A stretch of 64,000 bases of DNA from Corynebacterium suranareeae. GTDB taxonomy: Bacteria; Actinomycetota; Actinomycetes; Mycobacteriales; Mycobacteriaceae. A program made the translations under genes and the position numbers. The notes under the pieces are model-generated. The model was not told where the DNA came from. It did no database searches and saw only the letters and a list, made by a program, of their open reading frames with translations. The stretch covers positions 1,240,001-1,304,000 of the forward strand of contig NZ_AP017369.1 of the NCBI RefSeq assembly GCF_002355155.1, read 5' to 3'. Below, piece after piece: positions 25,420 through 33,312 of this stretch (positions are counted from its first letter, which is position 1; every line of letters begins with the position of its first letter).

Positions 25420-26064
25420 TTATCTTTGGAACCTGTAGAGCTTGGGTGGCCGGTGCGGTGTTCCCGCAAGCACTTCGCCAGTGTCGATGAGATCGGGTGA
25501 GGTGGCCACGGATCTTCGAAAATTGGCGGCATCAAGTTTGTGGCCAAGAACTGCTTCATGTACTGCACGTAGCTGTGCGATGGTGAATGTTTCTCCTAGG
25601 AAGGAGTGTGCGATATCGGCATATTCAACCTTGGTGCGAAGTCTTTCCAAGGCGTAGTTGACGATGTCATTGTGGTCGAATGCAAGCTCGGGGAGGTGAT
25701 CAGCTGGAAACCACTGGACGTTTTCACCAGGGACTGCTTGGAGGGCTTCATCGGCGCGAACTAAAGCCCAATACACCACGGAAATCACTCGGCCAGTGGG
25801 GGAGCGATCGACGTTGCCGAAAGTGTAAAGCTGTTCCAAATAGCTGGGGTGAAGGCCTGTGGTTTCTGCCAAAGTGCGTGCTGCAGCTACTTCTAGTTCT
25901 TCATGGGGTGGAAGCCAGCCGCCGGGTAGTGCCCATTTGTTGAGGTGAGGTTCGCGTGTGCGTGGGACAAATGGCGTCCACAAACTGGGCAGGTCTTGGG
26001 GACCGGGGCGCAGCGCGAAGATGATCGTGGATACGGCCATCTGGATTTCTGGTGACGCAGGCAA
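25420..26064 (-). CDS. ndnR: NrtR-type Nudix repressor of NAD synthesis
   Basis: A 214-residue two-domain regulator. The N-terminal Nudix fold has a degenerate box at residues 49-71 (R-T-L-A-E-T-T-G-L, two of the catalytic Glu changed to Thr), so it senses a nucleotide rather than cleaving it. The C-terminal part is the NrtR winged helix (R-A-V-H-E-A-V-L-G, D-A-A-N-F-R-R). NdnR is established as the NAD-responsive repressor of this operon in C. glutamicum. TTG 26064 has AAGGTGG upstream; ATG 26040 is the alternative. Confidence 0.9.
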   Translation of the reverse strand: MPASPEIQMAVSTIIFALRPGPQDLPSLWTPFVPRTREPHLNKWALPGGWLPPHEELEVAAARTLAETTGLHPSYLEQLYTFGNVDRSPTGRVISVVYWALVRADEALQAVPGENVQWFPADHLPELAFDHNDIVNYALERLRTKVEYADIAHSFLGETFTIAQLRAVHEAVLGHKLDAANFRRSVATSPDLIDTGEVLAGTPHRPPKLYRFQR

Positions 26065-26072
26065 AAAACCAC

Positions 26073-26095
26073 CTTAGGGTCAATCTGACTTTAAC
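26073..26095. promoter_or_regulatory. Candidate NdnR box 1
   Basis: CTTAGGGTCA-ATC-TGACTTTAAC, an imperfect 23-bp inverted repeat just upstream of ndnR. It has the same architecture (CTTA--GTCA-N3-TGACT-TAA) as the site at 26107-26129. Confidence 0.6.
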
Positions 26096-26106
26096 TAGTG
26101 AGCTAT

Positions 26107-26129
26107 CTTACAGTCACTTTGACTCTAAG
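26107..26129. promoter_or_regulatory. Candidate NdnR box 2
   Basis: CTTACAGTCA-CTT-TGACTCTAAG, an inverted repeat with one mismatch between ten-base arms. It is centred 34 bp from box 1 and lies closer to the divergent DMT permease gene. Confidence 0.6.
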
Positions 26130-26163
26130 GGAAGTGTTTTAAAGATTCCTTTGGAGGTCTAAT

Positions 26164-27141
26164 ATGTCTGGGGTCGTAATAAAAACCCGGAAATTATTTC
26201 CAGGAAGAGAAAATCGCATGCTTGCAGTGCTATTCGGTGTGTTGGCGGGTGCCATCATGCCGCTCCAAACTTCGGTGAATAATAGATTGCGTCAATCCGT
26301 GGGAGCACCGCTGCTTGCATCGTTTATTTCCTTTTTTGTAGGTACTTTAACGCTGATTATCGCAACGTGGATTACCAGCGGACACCCGTACCCAGCACTG
26401 GCAAATACAGCCGGTCATCCATGGTGGATTTTCACCGGTGGCATGTTGGGAGTTGTCCTTCTTACCGGCAATATTTTGCTATTTCCGCGGGTTGGCAGTG
26501 TACAAACCGTCATTTTGCCTATTTCAGGGCAGATCATCATGGGCCTGATTATTGATTCAACGGGACTGGCGCATTCTCCTCAAGCCCCATTGTCTTTGAT
26601 CAGAATCCTAGGTGCCGCAGCGGTACTTGTTGGCTCCCTAGCTGCAGTAGGAGTGTTTTCTAAGAAAAGTTCCAGCCATACACAAACTCAAGGTGCATCG
26701 ATTTGGCTATGGCGCCTTTTTGGAGTGGTGATGGGTATGTGCCAAGCAACCCAGGTTGCTGTTAACGGATATTTGGGAACCATCCTAGGATCCGCTATTG
26801 AATCAGCACTTATATCCTTTACCGTTGGCACCACCGCTTTATTTATTCTGCTCTTGGTTACTAGAACGAAGTGGCGGGGCATTGATGGCGCAGGGGAGAA
26901 GAACCCTTGGTGGATGTGGATCGGAGGTGTTATTGGCGCAACAGTTATTTTCAGTACTGCTTATTTAGGGCCAGTCATCGGCACTGGTGTCACCGTGGTG
27001 GTCATGCTTTTGGGCATGATGTTGGCTAGTTTGCTCATTGATGCTTTTGGAATTCTTGGCAGCCCACGCCGTCGAATCCACATCGCCCAGATTCTAGGCC
27101 TTGTGGTGATCATCGTGGGCGTATCAATGATCAGGATTTAA
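26164..27141 (+). CDS. DMT superfamily permease (DUF606/YdcZ-like)
   Basis: A 325-residue protein with about ten membrane segments in two similar halves (residues near 20-160 and 175-320). Each half begins with a G-x-x-x-G-x-x-x-P/A-x-Q-x-x-V-N motif (A-G-A-I-M-P-L-Q-T-S-V-N and V-M-G-M-C-Q-A-T-Q-V-A-V-N). GGAGG precedes ATG 26164. It is divergent from ndnR behind two shared boxes, so it may be NAD-controlled and move a pyridine precursor. That function is inference. Confidence 0.8.
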   Translation: MSGVVIKTRKLFPGRENRMLAVLFGVLAGAIMPLQTSVNNRLRQSVGAPLLASFISFFVGTLTLIIATWITSGHPYPALANTAGHPWWIFTGGMLGVVLLTGNILLFPRVGSVQTVILPISGQIIMGLIIDSTGLAHSPQAPLSLIRILGAAAVLVGSLAAVGVFSKKSSSHTQTQGASIWLWRLFGVVMGMCQATQVAVNGYLGTILGSAIESALISFTVGTTALFILLLVTRTKWRGIDGAGEKNPWWMWIGGVIGATVIFSTAYLGPVIGTGVTVVVMLLGMMLASLLIDAFGILGSPRRRIHIAQILGLVVIIVGVSMIRI

Positions 27142-27752
27142 ATCTCTACTGATTCTCCTTCCCCAAGTGGCAGATATTCCGAACCATAAGTCTGGCCAAG
27201 ATGTGTTAAGAACTTCTTGTTGATCGCCAAGCCCCGTTCGTTGGCAATGCCATCGTGGATTCCGATAAAACGCTGTGGTGGGAATTTTTTCAGGTAGCCT
27301 TCCACATCTAGCATTTTCACCCATGGTCCATTGACTGGAACCAATGCCAGTTCCACGTCTTTAATGGGCTGGAAGGTATCGCCTGGGTGAAGAACCCTGC
27401 CGTTAATCAGGTAACCGACGTTCTCGGCAATCGGCATGGAGTGAGTAAGCATTGCGTGTTCAGAGCCAAGAACCTCAACTGAAAAAGGTCCGACAGTAAA
27501 GTTTCGCCCGTGTTCGACGATGTGGCATTCCACAGGAATGGCGTGCGCTACTGATTTTGGTGCGTAAATGGTCATGCCTGGTTTCAACAAGTCCGGGTCC
27601 ACATGATCAGCATGGTTATGGGTGACCAAGATGGTGGCGCCATCTAGATTTGGTGCTCCAAAAGTTCCTGGATCAATAACTATGCGGTGGCCTTCGTGCT
27701 CGATCTCTACGCAAGCGTGGATGTGACGAGTGATTTTCATATCCCCCATCAT
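27138..27752 (-). CDS. Metallo-beta-lactamase fold hydrolase
   Basis: A 204-residue protein with T-H-N-H-A-D-H near residue 45, the zinc-binding motif of the superfamily, and later G-S-E-H, H-P-G-D-T and G-I-H-D-G metal-ligand segments. It resembles UlaG-like lactonases, but the substrate is unknown. Its 3' end overlaps the convergent permease gene by four bases. Confidence 0.82.
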   Translation of the reverse strand: MMGDMKITRHIHACVEIEHEGHRIVIDPGTFGAPNLDGATILVTHNHADHVDPDLLKPGMTIYAPKSVAHAIPVECHIVEHGRNFTVGPFSVEVLGSEHAMLTHSMPIAENVGYLINGRVLHPGDTFQPIKDVELALVPVNGPWVKMLDVEGYLKKFPPQRFIGIHDGIANERGLAINKKFLTHLGQTYGSEYLPLGEGESVEI

Positions 27753-27772
27753 GCCACCTGCTAAGCCATAGT

Positions 27773-28117
27773 TTAAGGGCGTTTGGAGGCCGGCAATGTG
27801 GATACCACCAATTGATAAGATTCCTCCACCAGGCCCTCAATCAGATCAACAGTGATGCGCTCACCTGCGCTGATACTTAACCAATGCACTTTATTCATGT
27901 GATATCCAGGTTCGATTGTGGGGAATCCACTGCGCAAGGATGCTCCGATTTCTGGATCGGATTTTAAAGTGATGATCGGCTTCCCTTTTAAGATGGTGAG
28001 CAGCAAGAACACTTTTCCCCGCACTTTGTATACTTCGTGCTCAGGGCCAAAGGGGAATTCCTTAGTGCTTAAAGGAAGAGTCTGAGCATGCCTGGCTGCA
28101 ATGTGGTGGAGATCCAT
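27773..28117 (-). CDS. MmcQ/YjbR family protein
   Basis: A protein of 114 residues from ATG 28117. An in-frame ATG at 28144 would add nine residues and overlap lplA. It has the YjbR pattern: F-P-F-G-P-E-H-E-V-Y-K-V-R-G-K-V-F, then P-G-Y-H-M-N-K-V-H-W, then a C-terminal S-Y-Q-L-V. The fold resembles double-wing DNA-binding domains but the role is unknown. It directly follows lplA. Confidence 0.8.
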   Translation of the reverse strand: MDLHHIAARHAQTLPLSTKEFPFGPEHEVYKVRGKVFLLLTILKGKPIITLKSDPEIGASLRSGFPTIEPGYHMNKVHWLSISAGERITVDLIEGLVEESYQLVVSTLPASKRP

Positions 28118-28122
28118 GAAGG

Positions 28123-29181
28123 TTATTGAACCCGCTTCGTCCATTCTTCGGTGGCGTATTTGGTTTTCACAAGATCATGGGCGGAGGCGAAATCTTCATC
28201 ACTGAGTTCAACTTCCTTAGCGCCGTACCTTGAGCTAAAAGTAGACTTTAATGTATTGATGATCTGATCACGTGAAGCTCCGGTTTGTCGGCGTAAGGGA
28301 TCAACACGCTTTTTGGCGCTGCGCAAACCCTTGTCAGAAATTTTAACCTTGCCAATGCGTAGCACTTGGGTCATCATGTCGGCGTCAATATCGTAGGACA
28401 TGGTCACGTGATGAAGGACTGCGCCGCCACGTCGTTTTTGGGCTGCACCACCAATTTTTCCACCGGTTGAGGTGATGTCATTGATTGGAACGTACCACGC
28501 ATCAACGCCATGTTCTTTCAGCGCGGCCAACACCCATCGGTCCAAATACTCATAAGATTGTTCATAGCTTAATCCGGCAACAAGCGATTCAGGTGCGTAG
28601 AGCGAATACGTGATGCAGTTTCCACCCTCCATGAACATGGCACCGCCACCAGACATACGCCGAACCACGGTCACACCATGTTCATCAACGCCTTCTTGGT
28701 TGATTTCGTTGACATATGACTGGAAGCTGCCAATCACCGTCGCACGATCATCCCAATCCCAAATGCGCATGGTGGGGCCGCGCTGACCACTGGAGACTTG
28801 ATACAAAATGAGTTCATCTAATGCGACATTGAGCGGCGTTGGCAATACGCCAGGGTGGAGGATCTCCCAGTCAAAGTCAGTAAAATCCTTCGCGCCAGTA
28901 ACAGCTCGACGAACAGCCAACGCAATATCTGCAGTGCTGAAACCATGAAGCTCAACACCAGGAAATTCTGCCAGCGCTGCATCCATTTTTGCTTGCAAGC
29001 GATCTGTGTGGTCACCAACAGAGGACCCTTTTAACGCCTCACCCAGAGCGAAAAATGCCTCATCGGGATCAATGAAGAAATCACCGGAAATCTTCACCTC
29101 GGCGATTGTGTCCAAATCCGTTGCAACATCAACGACAACAAGTTTTCCACCAGGTACTTTAAGCTCAAAATGGTTATTCAT
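28123..29181 (-). CDS. lplA: Lipoate-protein ligase A family protein
   Basis: A 352-residue protein from ATG 29181; longer readings run into GC-rich non-coding DNA. The N-terminal 90 residues form an accessory domain (F-E-L-K-V-P-G-G-K-L-V-V-V-D). The rest is the BPL/LplA/LipB catalytic fold with R-R-M-S-G-G-G-A-M-F-M and T-S-T-G-G-K-I-G-G-A-A-Q-K-R-R, whose Lys binds lipoyl-AMP. It attaches lipoate to E2 subunits. The accessory-first order differs from E. coli LplA. Confidence 0.82.
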   Translation of the reverse strand: MNNHFELKVPGGKLVVVDVATDLDTIAEVKISGDFFIDPDEAFFALGEALKGSSVGDHTDRLQAKMDAALAEFPGVELHGFSTADIALAVRRAVTGAKDFTDFDWEILHPGVLPTPLNVALDELILYQVSSGQRGPTMRIWDWDDRATVIGSFQSYVNEINQEGVDEHGVTVVRRMSGGGAMFMEGGNCITYSLYAPESLVAGLSYEQSYEYLDRWVLAALKEHGVDAWYVPINDITSTGGKIGGAAQKRRGGAVLHHVTMSYDIDADMMTQVLRIGKVKISDKGLRSAKKRVDPLRRQTGASRDQIINTLKSTFSSRYGAKEVELSDEDFASAHDLVKTKYATEEWTKRVQ

Positions 29182-29204
29182 GCGCCCCACAATAACCGCT
29201 TTTT

Positions 29205-29261
29205 GTTTTTCGACGCGCCCCTCCGCCACGCCCCACCCGCCGCAGGCGGGCGTCGAAAAGC
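29205..29261. repeat. Inverted dodecamers flanking a GC-rich spacer
   Basis: GTTTTTCGACGC (29205-29216, one mismatch) and GCGTCGAAAAGC (29250-29261) face each other across about 33 GC-rich bases in the divergent gap between lplA and the VOC gene. The stem extends through neighbouring GCCC/GGGC. Confidence 0.6.
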
Positions 29262-29347
29262 AAAAGCAAGCGGATCTGTGATCCGCGCCATAGACGTGTA
29301 GGCTGGCGGGTGGAAAATTCCGAAAACTTCTCATTAGGGAGAAACCC

Positions 29348-29761
29348 ATGGCCGGCACGATTTCCACCTACATCACATTCAACGGCAACACGGCAGAAGC
29401 TTTGAAACATTGGCAAGATGTTTTTGGCGGCGAGCTAAATTTGATGACGTACGGGCAGACTCCAATGGAGGGGATGCCTTTTGATCCTCCGGCGGATGCG
29501 TTGGCGCACGGCGTACTTTCTTTACCTAACGGCGGGCTGATCTCGGGTGGTGATTCTATGGATGGGGAGTACCCGATCCGGGATACCGCGTATTCCATGT
29601 TGTACAACGCAGAGTCGGTGGAAGACGGCCGGGAGAAGATCAACAAGTTTGTGGCAGCTGGCGGTGAGGAGACCATGAAGTTTGAGCAAGCTCCATGGGG
29701 TGGCTCTTATGGCCAGGTTTTTGATAAGTATGGCGTGATGTGGAGTATTTCAGCTGAATAA
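29348..29761 (+). CDS. phnB2: VOC/PhnB-like protein
   Basis: A 137-residue vicinal-oxygen-chelate (glyoxalase) fold protein of the PhnB type: Y-I-T-F-N-G-N-T-A-E-A-L-K-H-W near the N-terminus, H-G-V-L-S-L, and P-W-G-G-S-Y-G-Q-V-F-D-K-Y-G-V-M-W near the end. GGGAGAAA lies just before ATG. The catalytic role of this subgroup is not defined. The symbol follows the C. glutamicum orthologue as I recall it. Confidence 0.82.
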   Translation: MAGTISTYITFNGNTAEALKHWQDVFGGELNLMTYGQTPMEGMPFDPPADALAHGVLSLPNGGLISGGDSMDGEYPIRDTAYSMLYNAESVEDGREKINKFVAAGGEETMKFEQAPWGGSYGQVFDKYGVMWSISAE

Positions 29762-29767
29762 ATGAGA

Positions 29768-29813
29768 AAAAGTTCGTTGTTTTTTCACTACCTGAAACGA
29801 ACAACGAACTTTT
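29768..29813. terminator. Bidirectional terminator
   Basis: A perfect 14-bp stem (AAAAGTTCGTTGTT at 29768-29781 with its complement at 29800-29813), an 18-base loop, and T-rich tails on both strands, between the convergent VOC gene and pcaK. Confidence 0.8.
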
Positions 29814-29827
29814 AGTTTCTTTATTTT

Positions 29828-31126
29828 TTAGTCTTCCCGGTGCCTAAGAGTCTTAGATGTTGAGAAGATCAAGGCTCCCAGCAGTCCAACTCCTGCGAAT
29901 GCGAAGAAGCCCCAAGGATAAGCAAGGTTGACACTAACTAGAAGGCCACCGAGCAACGGGCCGGAAATCGCACCGAGGCGGCCAATTCCTGCAGAGAATC
30001 CCATTGCGGTTGCGCGCATTTTGGCTGGGTGGTTTTCACCGACGAATGCGTAGATTAGAACCTGTGAGCTGAACACAAAGATGCCTGTGAGTAGCACGAT
30101 TCCATAAAGTCCAACTAGCGGCATGCGAACTGCAAGTAGGGCAAGGAATACAGCAGAGAAGACGAACCACACCAGTGCAGTCTTGCGAGGGGAGTTCTTA
30201 TCGGCAAATCGTCCTGCAACATAAAGGCCGATCACAGCACCGATGTTCAACACCATGAGGAAGCCGAGTGAATTGCCCATGTCGTAGTCGGCTTGGCGCA
30301 TGATTTGTGGCAACCAAGTATTCAAACCGTAGACAAGGAGAAGACCCATGAATGAGGTGCCCCAAATTGCCAGCGTGTTTCGACGGAACGATGGCTTGAA
30401 AAGGGAAGATAGTGATGAAGATTCAGCGAGCTCGGCTTCGTGCTCCCGGTCTAGATCATCTTCAAGACTCAGGCCATATGAAGTTGCGACAGCTTGGGCT
30501 TCATCCATCCGGCCAGAAACTTTAAGATATTGCGGGGATTCCGGGAGGAAGAAGAACAGTAGAGGTAAAAGAATAAGCCCTGGGACTGCACCGGTGATAA
30601 ACATGGAGTGCCATCCAAAGCCTTCGATGAGGAACATGCCGAGGAAAGCGGTGGCTACAGCTCCAACGTGGTAGCCGGTCATGAGCGTGGTAGATGCAGA
30701 TCCGGCCTTTGAGCCTGGTCGGAATTCAGTCACCATGGCAATGGCGGTGGGAAGTGCTCCACCAAGGCCAACGCCGGCTAGGAAACGCCACAGGCTAAAT
30801 AGCGGAACGTTGGTGGTGAAAGCCAGTAGAAGTGTGAATACAGAAAACACTGCTACGGAAAACAGCATCACACGTCGACGTCCTAGACGGTCAGTTAGGA
30901 ATCCGATGGTCAACGCGCCGATGGTCATTCCGATAAGACCAATGGTGGAAATCTGTGTGGCTTGTCCTGCGGTGAGATCCCACGCGGGATCTTCCAGCAT
31001 GGACGGGATTGTTGCACCTAGTACGACAAGGTCGAAGCCGTCGAGGACGATTGCGAACCATAAAAGTGCGAGGACTGTTCCGACACTTTTGGTTTTTGTC
31101 GTGTGGTTTGCAGAAATTGTTGTCAC
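29828..31126 (-). CDS. pcaK: 4-hydroxybenzoate/protocatechuate MFS transporter
   Basis: A 432-residue MFS protein of the aromatic acid:H+ symporter family. Helix 1 has the family motif D-G-F-D-L-V-V-L-G-A, and G-F-L-T-D-R-L-G-R-R-R-V-M is motif A. A second D-G/D-x-x-x-R segment appears in the later half (A-G-R-F-A-D-K-N-S-P-R-K). It is six bases downstream of pobA on the same strand, so uptake and hydroxylation of 4-hydroxybenzoate form one operon. Confidence 0.9.
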   Translation of the reverse strand: MTTISANHTTKTKSVGTVLALLWFAIVLDGFDLVVLGATIPSMLEDPAWDLTAGQATQISTIGLIGMTIGALTIGFLTDRLGRRRVMLFSVAVFSVFTLLLAFTTNVPLFSLWRFLAGVGLGGALPTAIAMVTEFRPGSKAGSASTTLMTGYHVGAVATAFLGMFLIEGFGWHSMFITGAVPGLILLPLLFFFLPESPQYLKVSGRMDEAQAVATSYGLSLEDDLDREHEAELAESSSLSSLFKPSFRRNTLAIWGTSFMGLLLVYGLNTWLPQIMRQADYDMGNSLGFLMVLNIGAVIGLYVAGRFADKNSPRKTALVWFVFSAVFLALLAVRMPLVGLYGIVLLTGIFVFSSQVLIYAFVGENHPAKMRATAMGFSAGIGRLGAISGPLLGGLLVSVNLAYPWGFFAFAGVGLLGALIFSTSKTLRHRED

Positions 31127-31132
31127 GGGTGT

Positions 31133-32320
31133 TTATACCTCGAATTTTGGTAGGTCGCGTCCAACGTACTGCTCAGCGAGATAGCGTTGGCCTGATTGGG
31201 ATTCTAAAACGGAGCGCAGTTCAGCAAATCGGCGCTGGGTGGCAAAGTGATCTTCGCCAGGAACAGCGTGCAGCATGGAGCTCATCCAGTAGGAGAAGTG
31301 TTGTGCTTTCCAAATGCGGGGGACTGCCAGGGAGGTGTAGCTGTCTAGCAGTCCGGTGTCCTTTTTCTTCAACGCGCGAACTAGCGCTGGGGCAAGAACT
31401 GCAACATCAGCTACTGCCAAGTTAAGGCCCTTAGCGCCGGTTGGCGGCACGGTGTGTGCGGCATCGCCTGCGAGGAACAGTCGTCCCTTTTGCATTGGTT
31501 CGGTAACTGCAGAACGGAAGCGAAGTACTGCTTTGTCAAAGATGCGTCCCTCAGAAACGGTAATGCTGGGGGAGTCTGCGCGTAGGTGGAGTTGCTCCCA
31601 GATACGATCATCAGACCACATATCAGGGGTGTCGTCGGGGTTGCACTGTAAGTAGTAGCGCTGGATCTCATCGGTGCGGGTAGAAATTAAGGCAAAGCCT
31701 TCTGGGTGGGTTGCGTAGATGAGTTCTTTTTGGGTTTTTGGTGCTTCGACCAAGATGCCAAACCATGCATAGGGGTACTCGTGGCGTGCGCGCACACCAC
31801 CGTCTTCGGTGATGAGTTTGCGGTAAGGCGAGTTGGATCCATCTGCAGCAATGACATAATCGGCGGTGATGGTGGTCGATGATCCATCAGCCTCGGTGTA
31901 TGTAACTTTCGCTAGGTCGCCTTCGTAGTTTTCTACGGAATCAACAGTGGTGCTAAAGAGTAATTCACCGCCATCTTCGATGCGTTTAGCAATGAAATCT
32001 TTTAAGTATTCATGCTGTGGGTAGATCGCTACTTTATGTCCCGTAAGTTCGGTTAGTGGGATTCGAGTGCGTTCGTTGTTGATGGAGATGTCGATGGCTT
32101 CATCGTGGTCGGCTTCGGCTTCCATGCGGGCGCCGACACCGGTTTCCCGCATTAAATTCAAGGTGCCTTGTTCAAGGATTCCAGCCCTCACGGTTTCTTC
32201 TACTTCTTTGCGGGTGCGGGACTCAAAAACAATTGATTCCACACCTTGAAGATGGAGGAGGTGCGCGAGGGTTAGCCCTGCGGGTCCTGCGCCAATAATG
32301 GCCACTGGTACGTGATTCAT
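31133..32320 (-). CDS. pobA: 4-hydroxybenzoate 3-monooxygenase
   Basis: A 395-residue FAD monooxygenase that turns 4-hydroxybenzoate into protocatechuate. The FAD motif I-I-G-A-G-P-A-G is at the N-terminus, the D-G motif is A-A-D-G-S-N-S-P-Y-R, and the second FAD motif is F-L-A-G-D-A-A-H-T-V-P-P-T-G-A-K-G-L-N. It leads the operon with pcaK and feeds the beta-ketoadipate pathway, whose other genes are not in this window. Confidence 0.93.
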   Translation of the reverse strand: MNHVPVAIIGAGPAGLTLAHLLHLQGVESIVFESRTRKEVEETVRAGILEQGTLNLMRETGVGARMEAEADHDEAIDISINNERTRIPLTELTGHKVAIYPQHEYLKDFIAKRIEDGGELLFSTTVDSVENYEGDLAKVTYTEADGSSTTITADYVIAADGSNSPYRKLITEDGGVRARHEYPYAWFGILVEAPKTQKELIYATHPEGFALISTRTDEIQRYYLQCNPDDTPDMWSDDRIWEQLHLRADSPSITVSEGRIFDKAVLRFRSAVTEPMQKGRLFLAGDAAHTVPPTGAKGLNLAVADVAVLAPALVRALKKKDTGLLDSYTSLAVPRIWKAQHFSYWMSSMLHAVPGEDHFATQRRFAELRSVLESQSGQRYLAEQYVGRDLPKFEV

Positions 32321-32613
32321 GGGAAACTCCTTTTCGTGTGCCCACTGTGGGTGATGCCCAGTTAATGACTTCCCTCACAGTGATTTAGGCCTCAATGTAT
32401 GGGAAGGTGCGTGCTATGACAACTTGTTCGCGCTGCGAACTGGTTAAAAAATTGGGGTTAAAGTCACAGCCAGCGTAAAAGCGTCCGAAATCACTCGACA
32501 AGGGTGTGGCTAGGGGTGTGCTTCAGGGTTTGGCGTGGATATGTATTTTTCTTCACCAGTTTCTAGGTTTTTCACCCGGTTTAGGCTAGTGTGAACGCGT
32601 ACTTAATTTGATA
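32321..32613. other. Upstream region of pobA with inverted repeat
   Basis: No gene is seen here. It should contain the pobA-pcaK promoter on the minus strand and the promoter of the ykoEDC transcript on the plus strand. GTTCGC-GCT-GCGAAC at 32426-32440 is a perfect 15-bp inverted repeat about 106 bp upstream of pobA. CACTGTG near 32341 and CACAGTG near 32377 form a second, wide-spaced pair. Confidence 0.5.
32426..32440. promoter_or_regulatory. Candidate operator for pobA-pcaK
   Basis: A perfect inverted repeat GTTCGC-N3-GCGAAC. The compact 6-3-6 layout fits an IclR-type dimer site, and IclR regulators commonly control aromatic genes in corynebacteria. No regulator gene is adjacent. Confidence 0.4.
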
Positions 32614-32700
32614 GACACGGGTGCTCGGTGAAAATCCGGGCTGAGATCTGGCACAGCCAGGACCGTTGAACCTGATCCGGATAATGCCGGCGATAGGGAG
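32614..32700 (+). promoter_or_regulatory. TPP (THI-box) riboswitch
   Basis: The conserved elements appear in order: GGGTGC at 32619, CTGAGAT at 32641, ACCTGATCC near 32670-32678, GATAATGCCGGCG near 32679-32692, and AGGGAG at the end. This is a thiamine pyrophosphate aptamer. Its 3' end merges with the GGGAGG ribosome site of ykoE, so TPP binding probably blocks translation. Confidence 0.93.
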
Positions 32701-32706
32701 GAAATA

Positions 32707-33312
32707 ATGGCTAGTCCCGCCATGCAAAAAACTAATCAACCAAAGTCTTCTTGGCGTGTTATTGACATTGTCATCGCATCCGTTTTGGGTGTCGCGTGTG
32801 GATTGATTTTCATCGTCTGGAACTCCATCGGCTATGCCTGGACCACGGCATTTAACGCTCTAACTCCTGGTTTGGGTGGAATTGCCATCGGTATTTGGCT
32901 GTTGGGCGGAGTGTTGGGTGGTTTAGTAATCCGCAAACCTGGCGCTGCGATTTTCGTGGAAGTTGTCGCCGCTTGTGTTTCAGCGGCGCTAGCCTCACAG
33001 TTTGGTATCTCCACCATCTACTCCGGAATTGCGCAAGGCATTGGTGCAGAAATTATCTTTGCGTTGTTCCTCTACCGTCGTTACAGCCTTCCAACCACCA
33101 TGTTTGCAGGAATGGGTGCCGGTGTTGGCGCAATTTTCCTTGAGATGTTCTTCTACGGAAACTTGGCAAAATCCCTGTCCTTCAACGTCATCTATTCCGT
33201 CACAGTGTTGATCTCTGGCGCGATTTTGGCTGGACTGCTCAGCTGGTTCTTGGTTAAAGCGCTTGCGCGAACTGGTGCACTGGATCGATTTGCCGCTGGC
33301 CGCGAGGTTTAA
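32707..33312 (+). CDS. ykoE: Thiamine-related ECF transporter substrate-binding (S) protein
   Basis: A 201-residue membrane protein with five or six segments, of the YkoE family. It is the membrane S component that binds thiamine or its pyrimidine precursor for an energy-coupling-factor transporter. It lies directly behind a TPP riboswitch and ends where the ATPase gene begins (TAA then ATG). Visible family traits are I-A-S-V-L-G-V-A-C-G near the start and G-A-E-I-I-F-A-L-F-L-Y-R-R. Confidence 0.9.
   Translation: MASPAMQKTNQPKSSWRVIDIVIASVLGVACGLIFIVWNSIGYAWTTAFNALTPGLGGIAIGIWLLGGVLGGLVIRKPGAAIFVEVVAACVSAALASQFGISTIYSGIAQGIGAEIIFALFLYRRYSLPTTMFAGMGAGVGAIFLEMFFYGNLAKSLSFNVIYSVTVLISGAILAGLLSWFLVKALARTGALDRFAAGREV

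Noticed and set aside
29182-29367. Extended N-terminus of lplA
   Set aside because: The added residues encode a Cys- and Gly-rich stretch from the GC-rich dodecamer region and overlap the start of the divergent VOC gene; Met at 29181 begins the recognisable domain.
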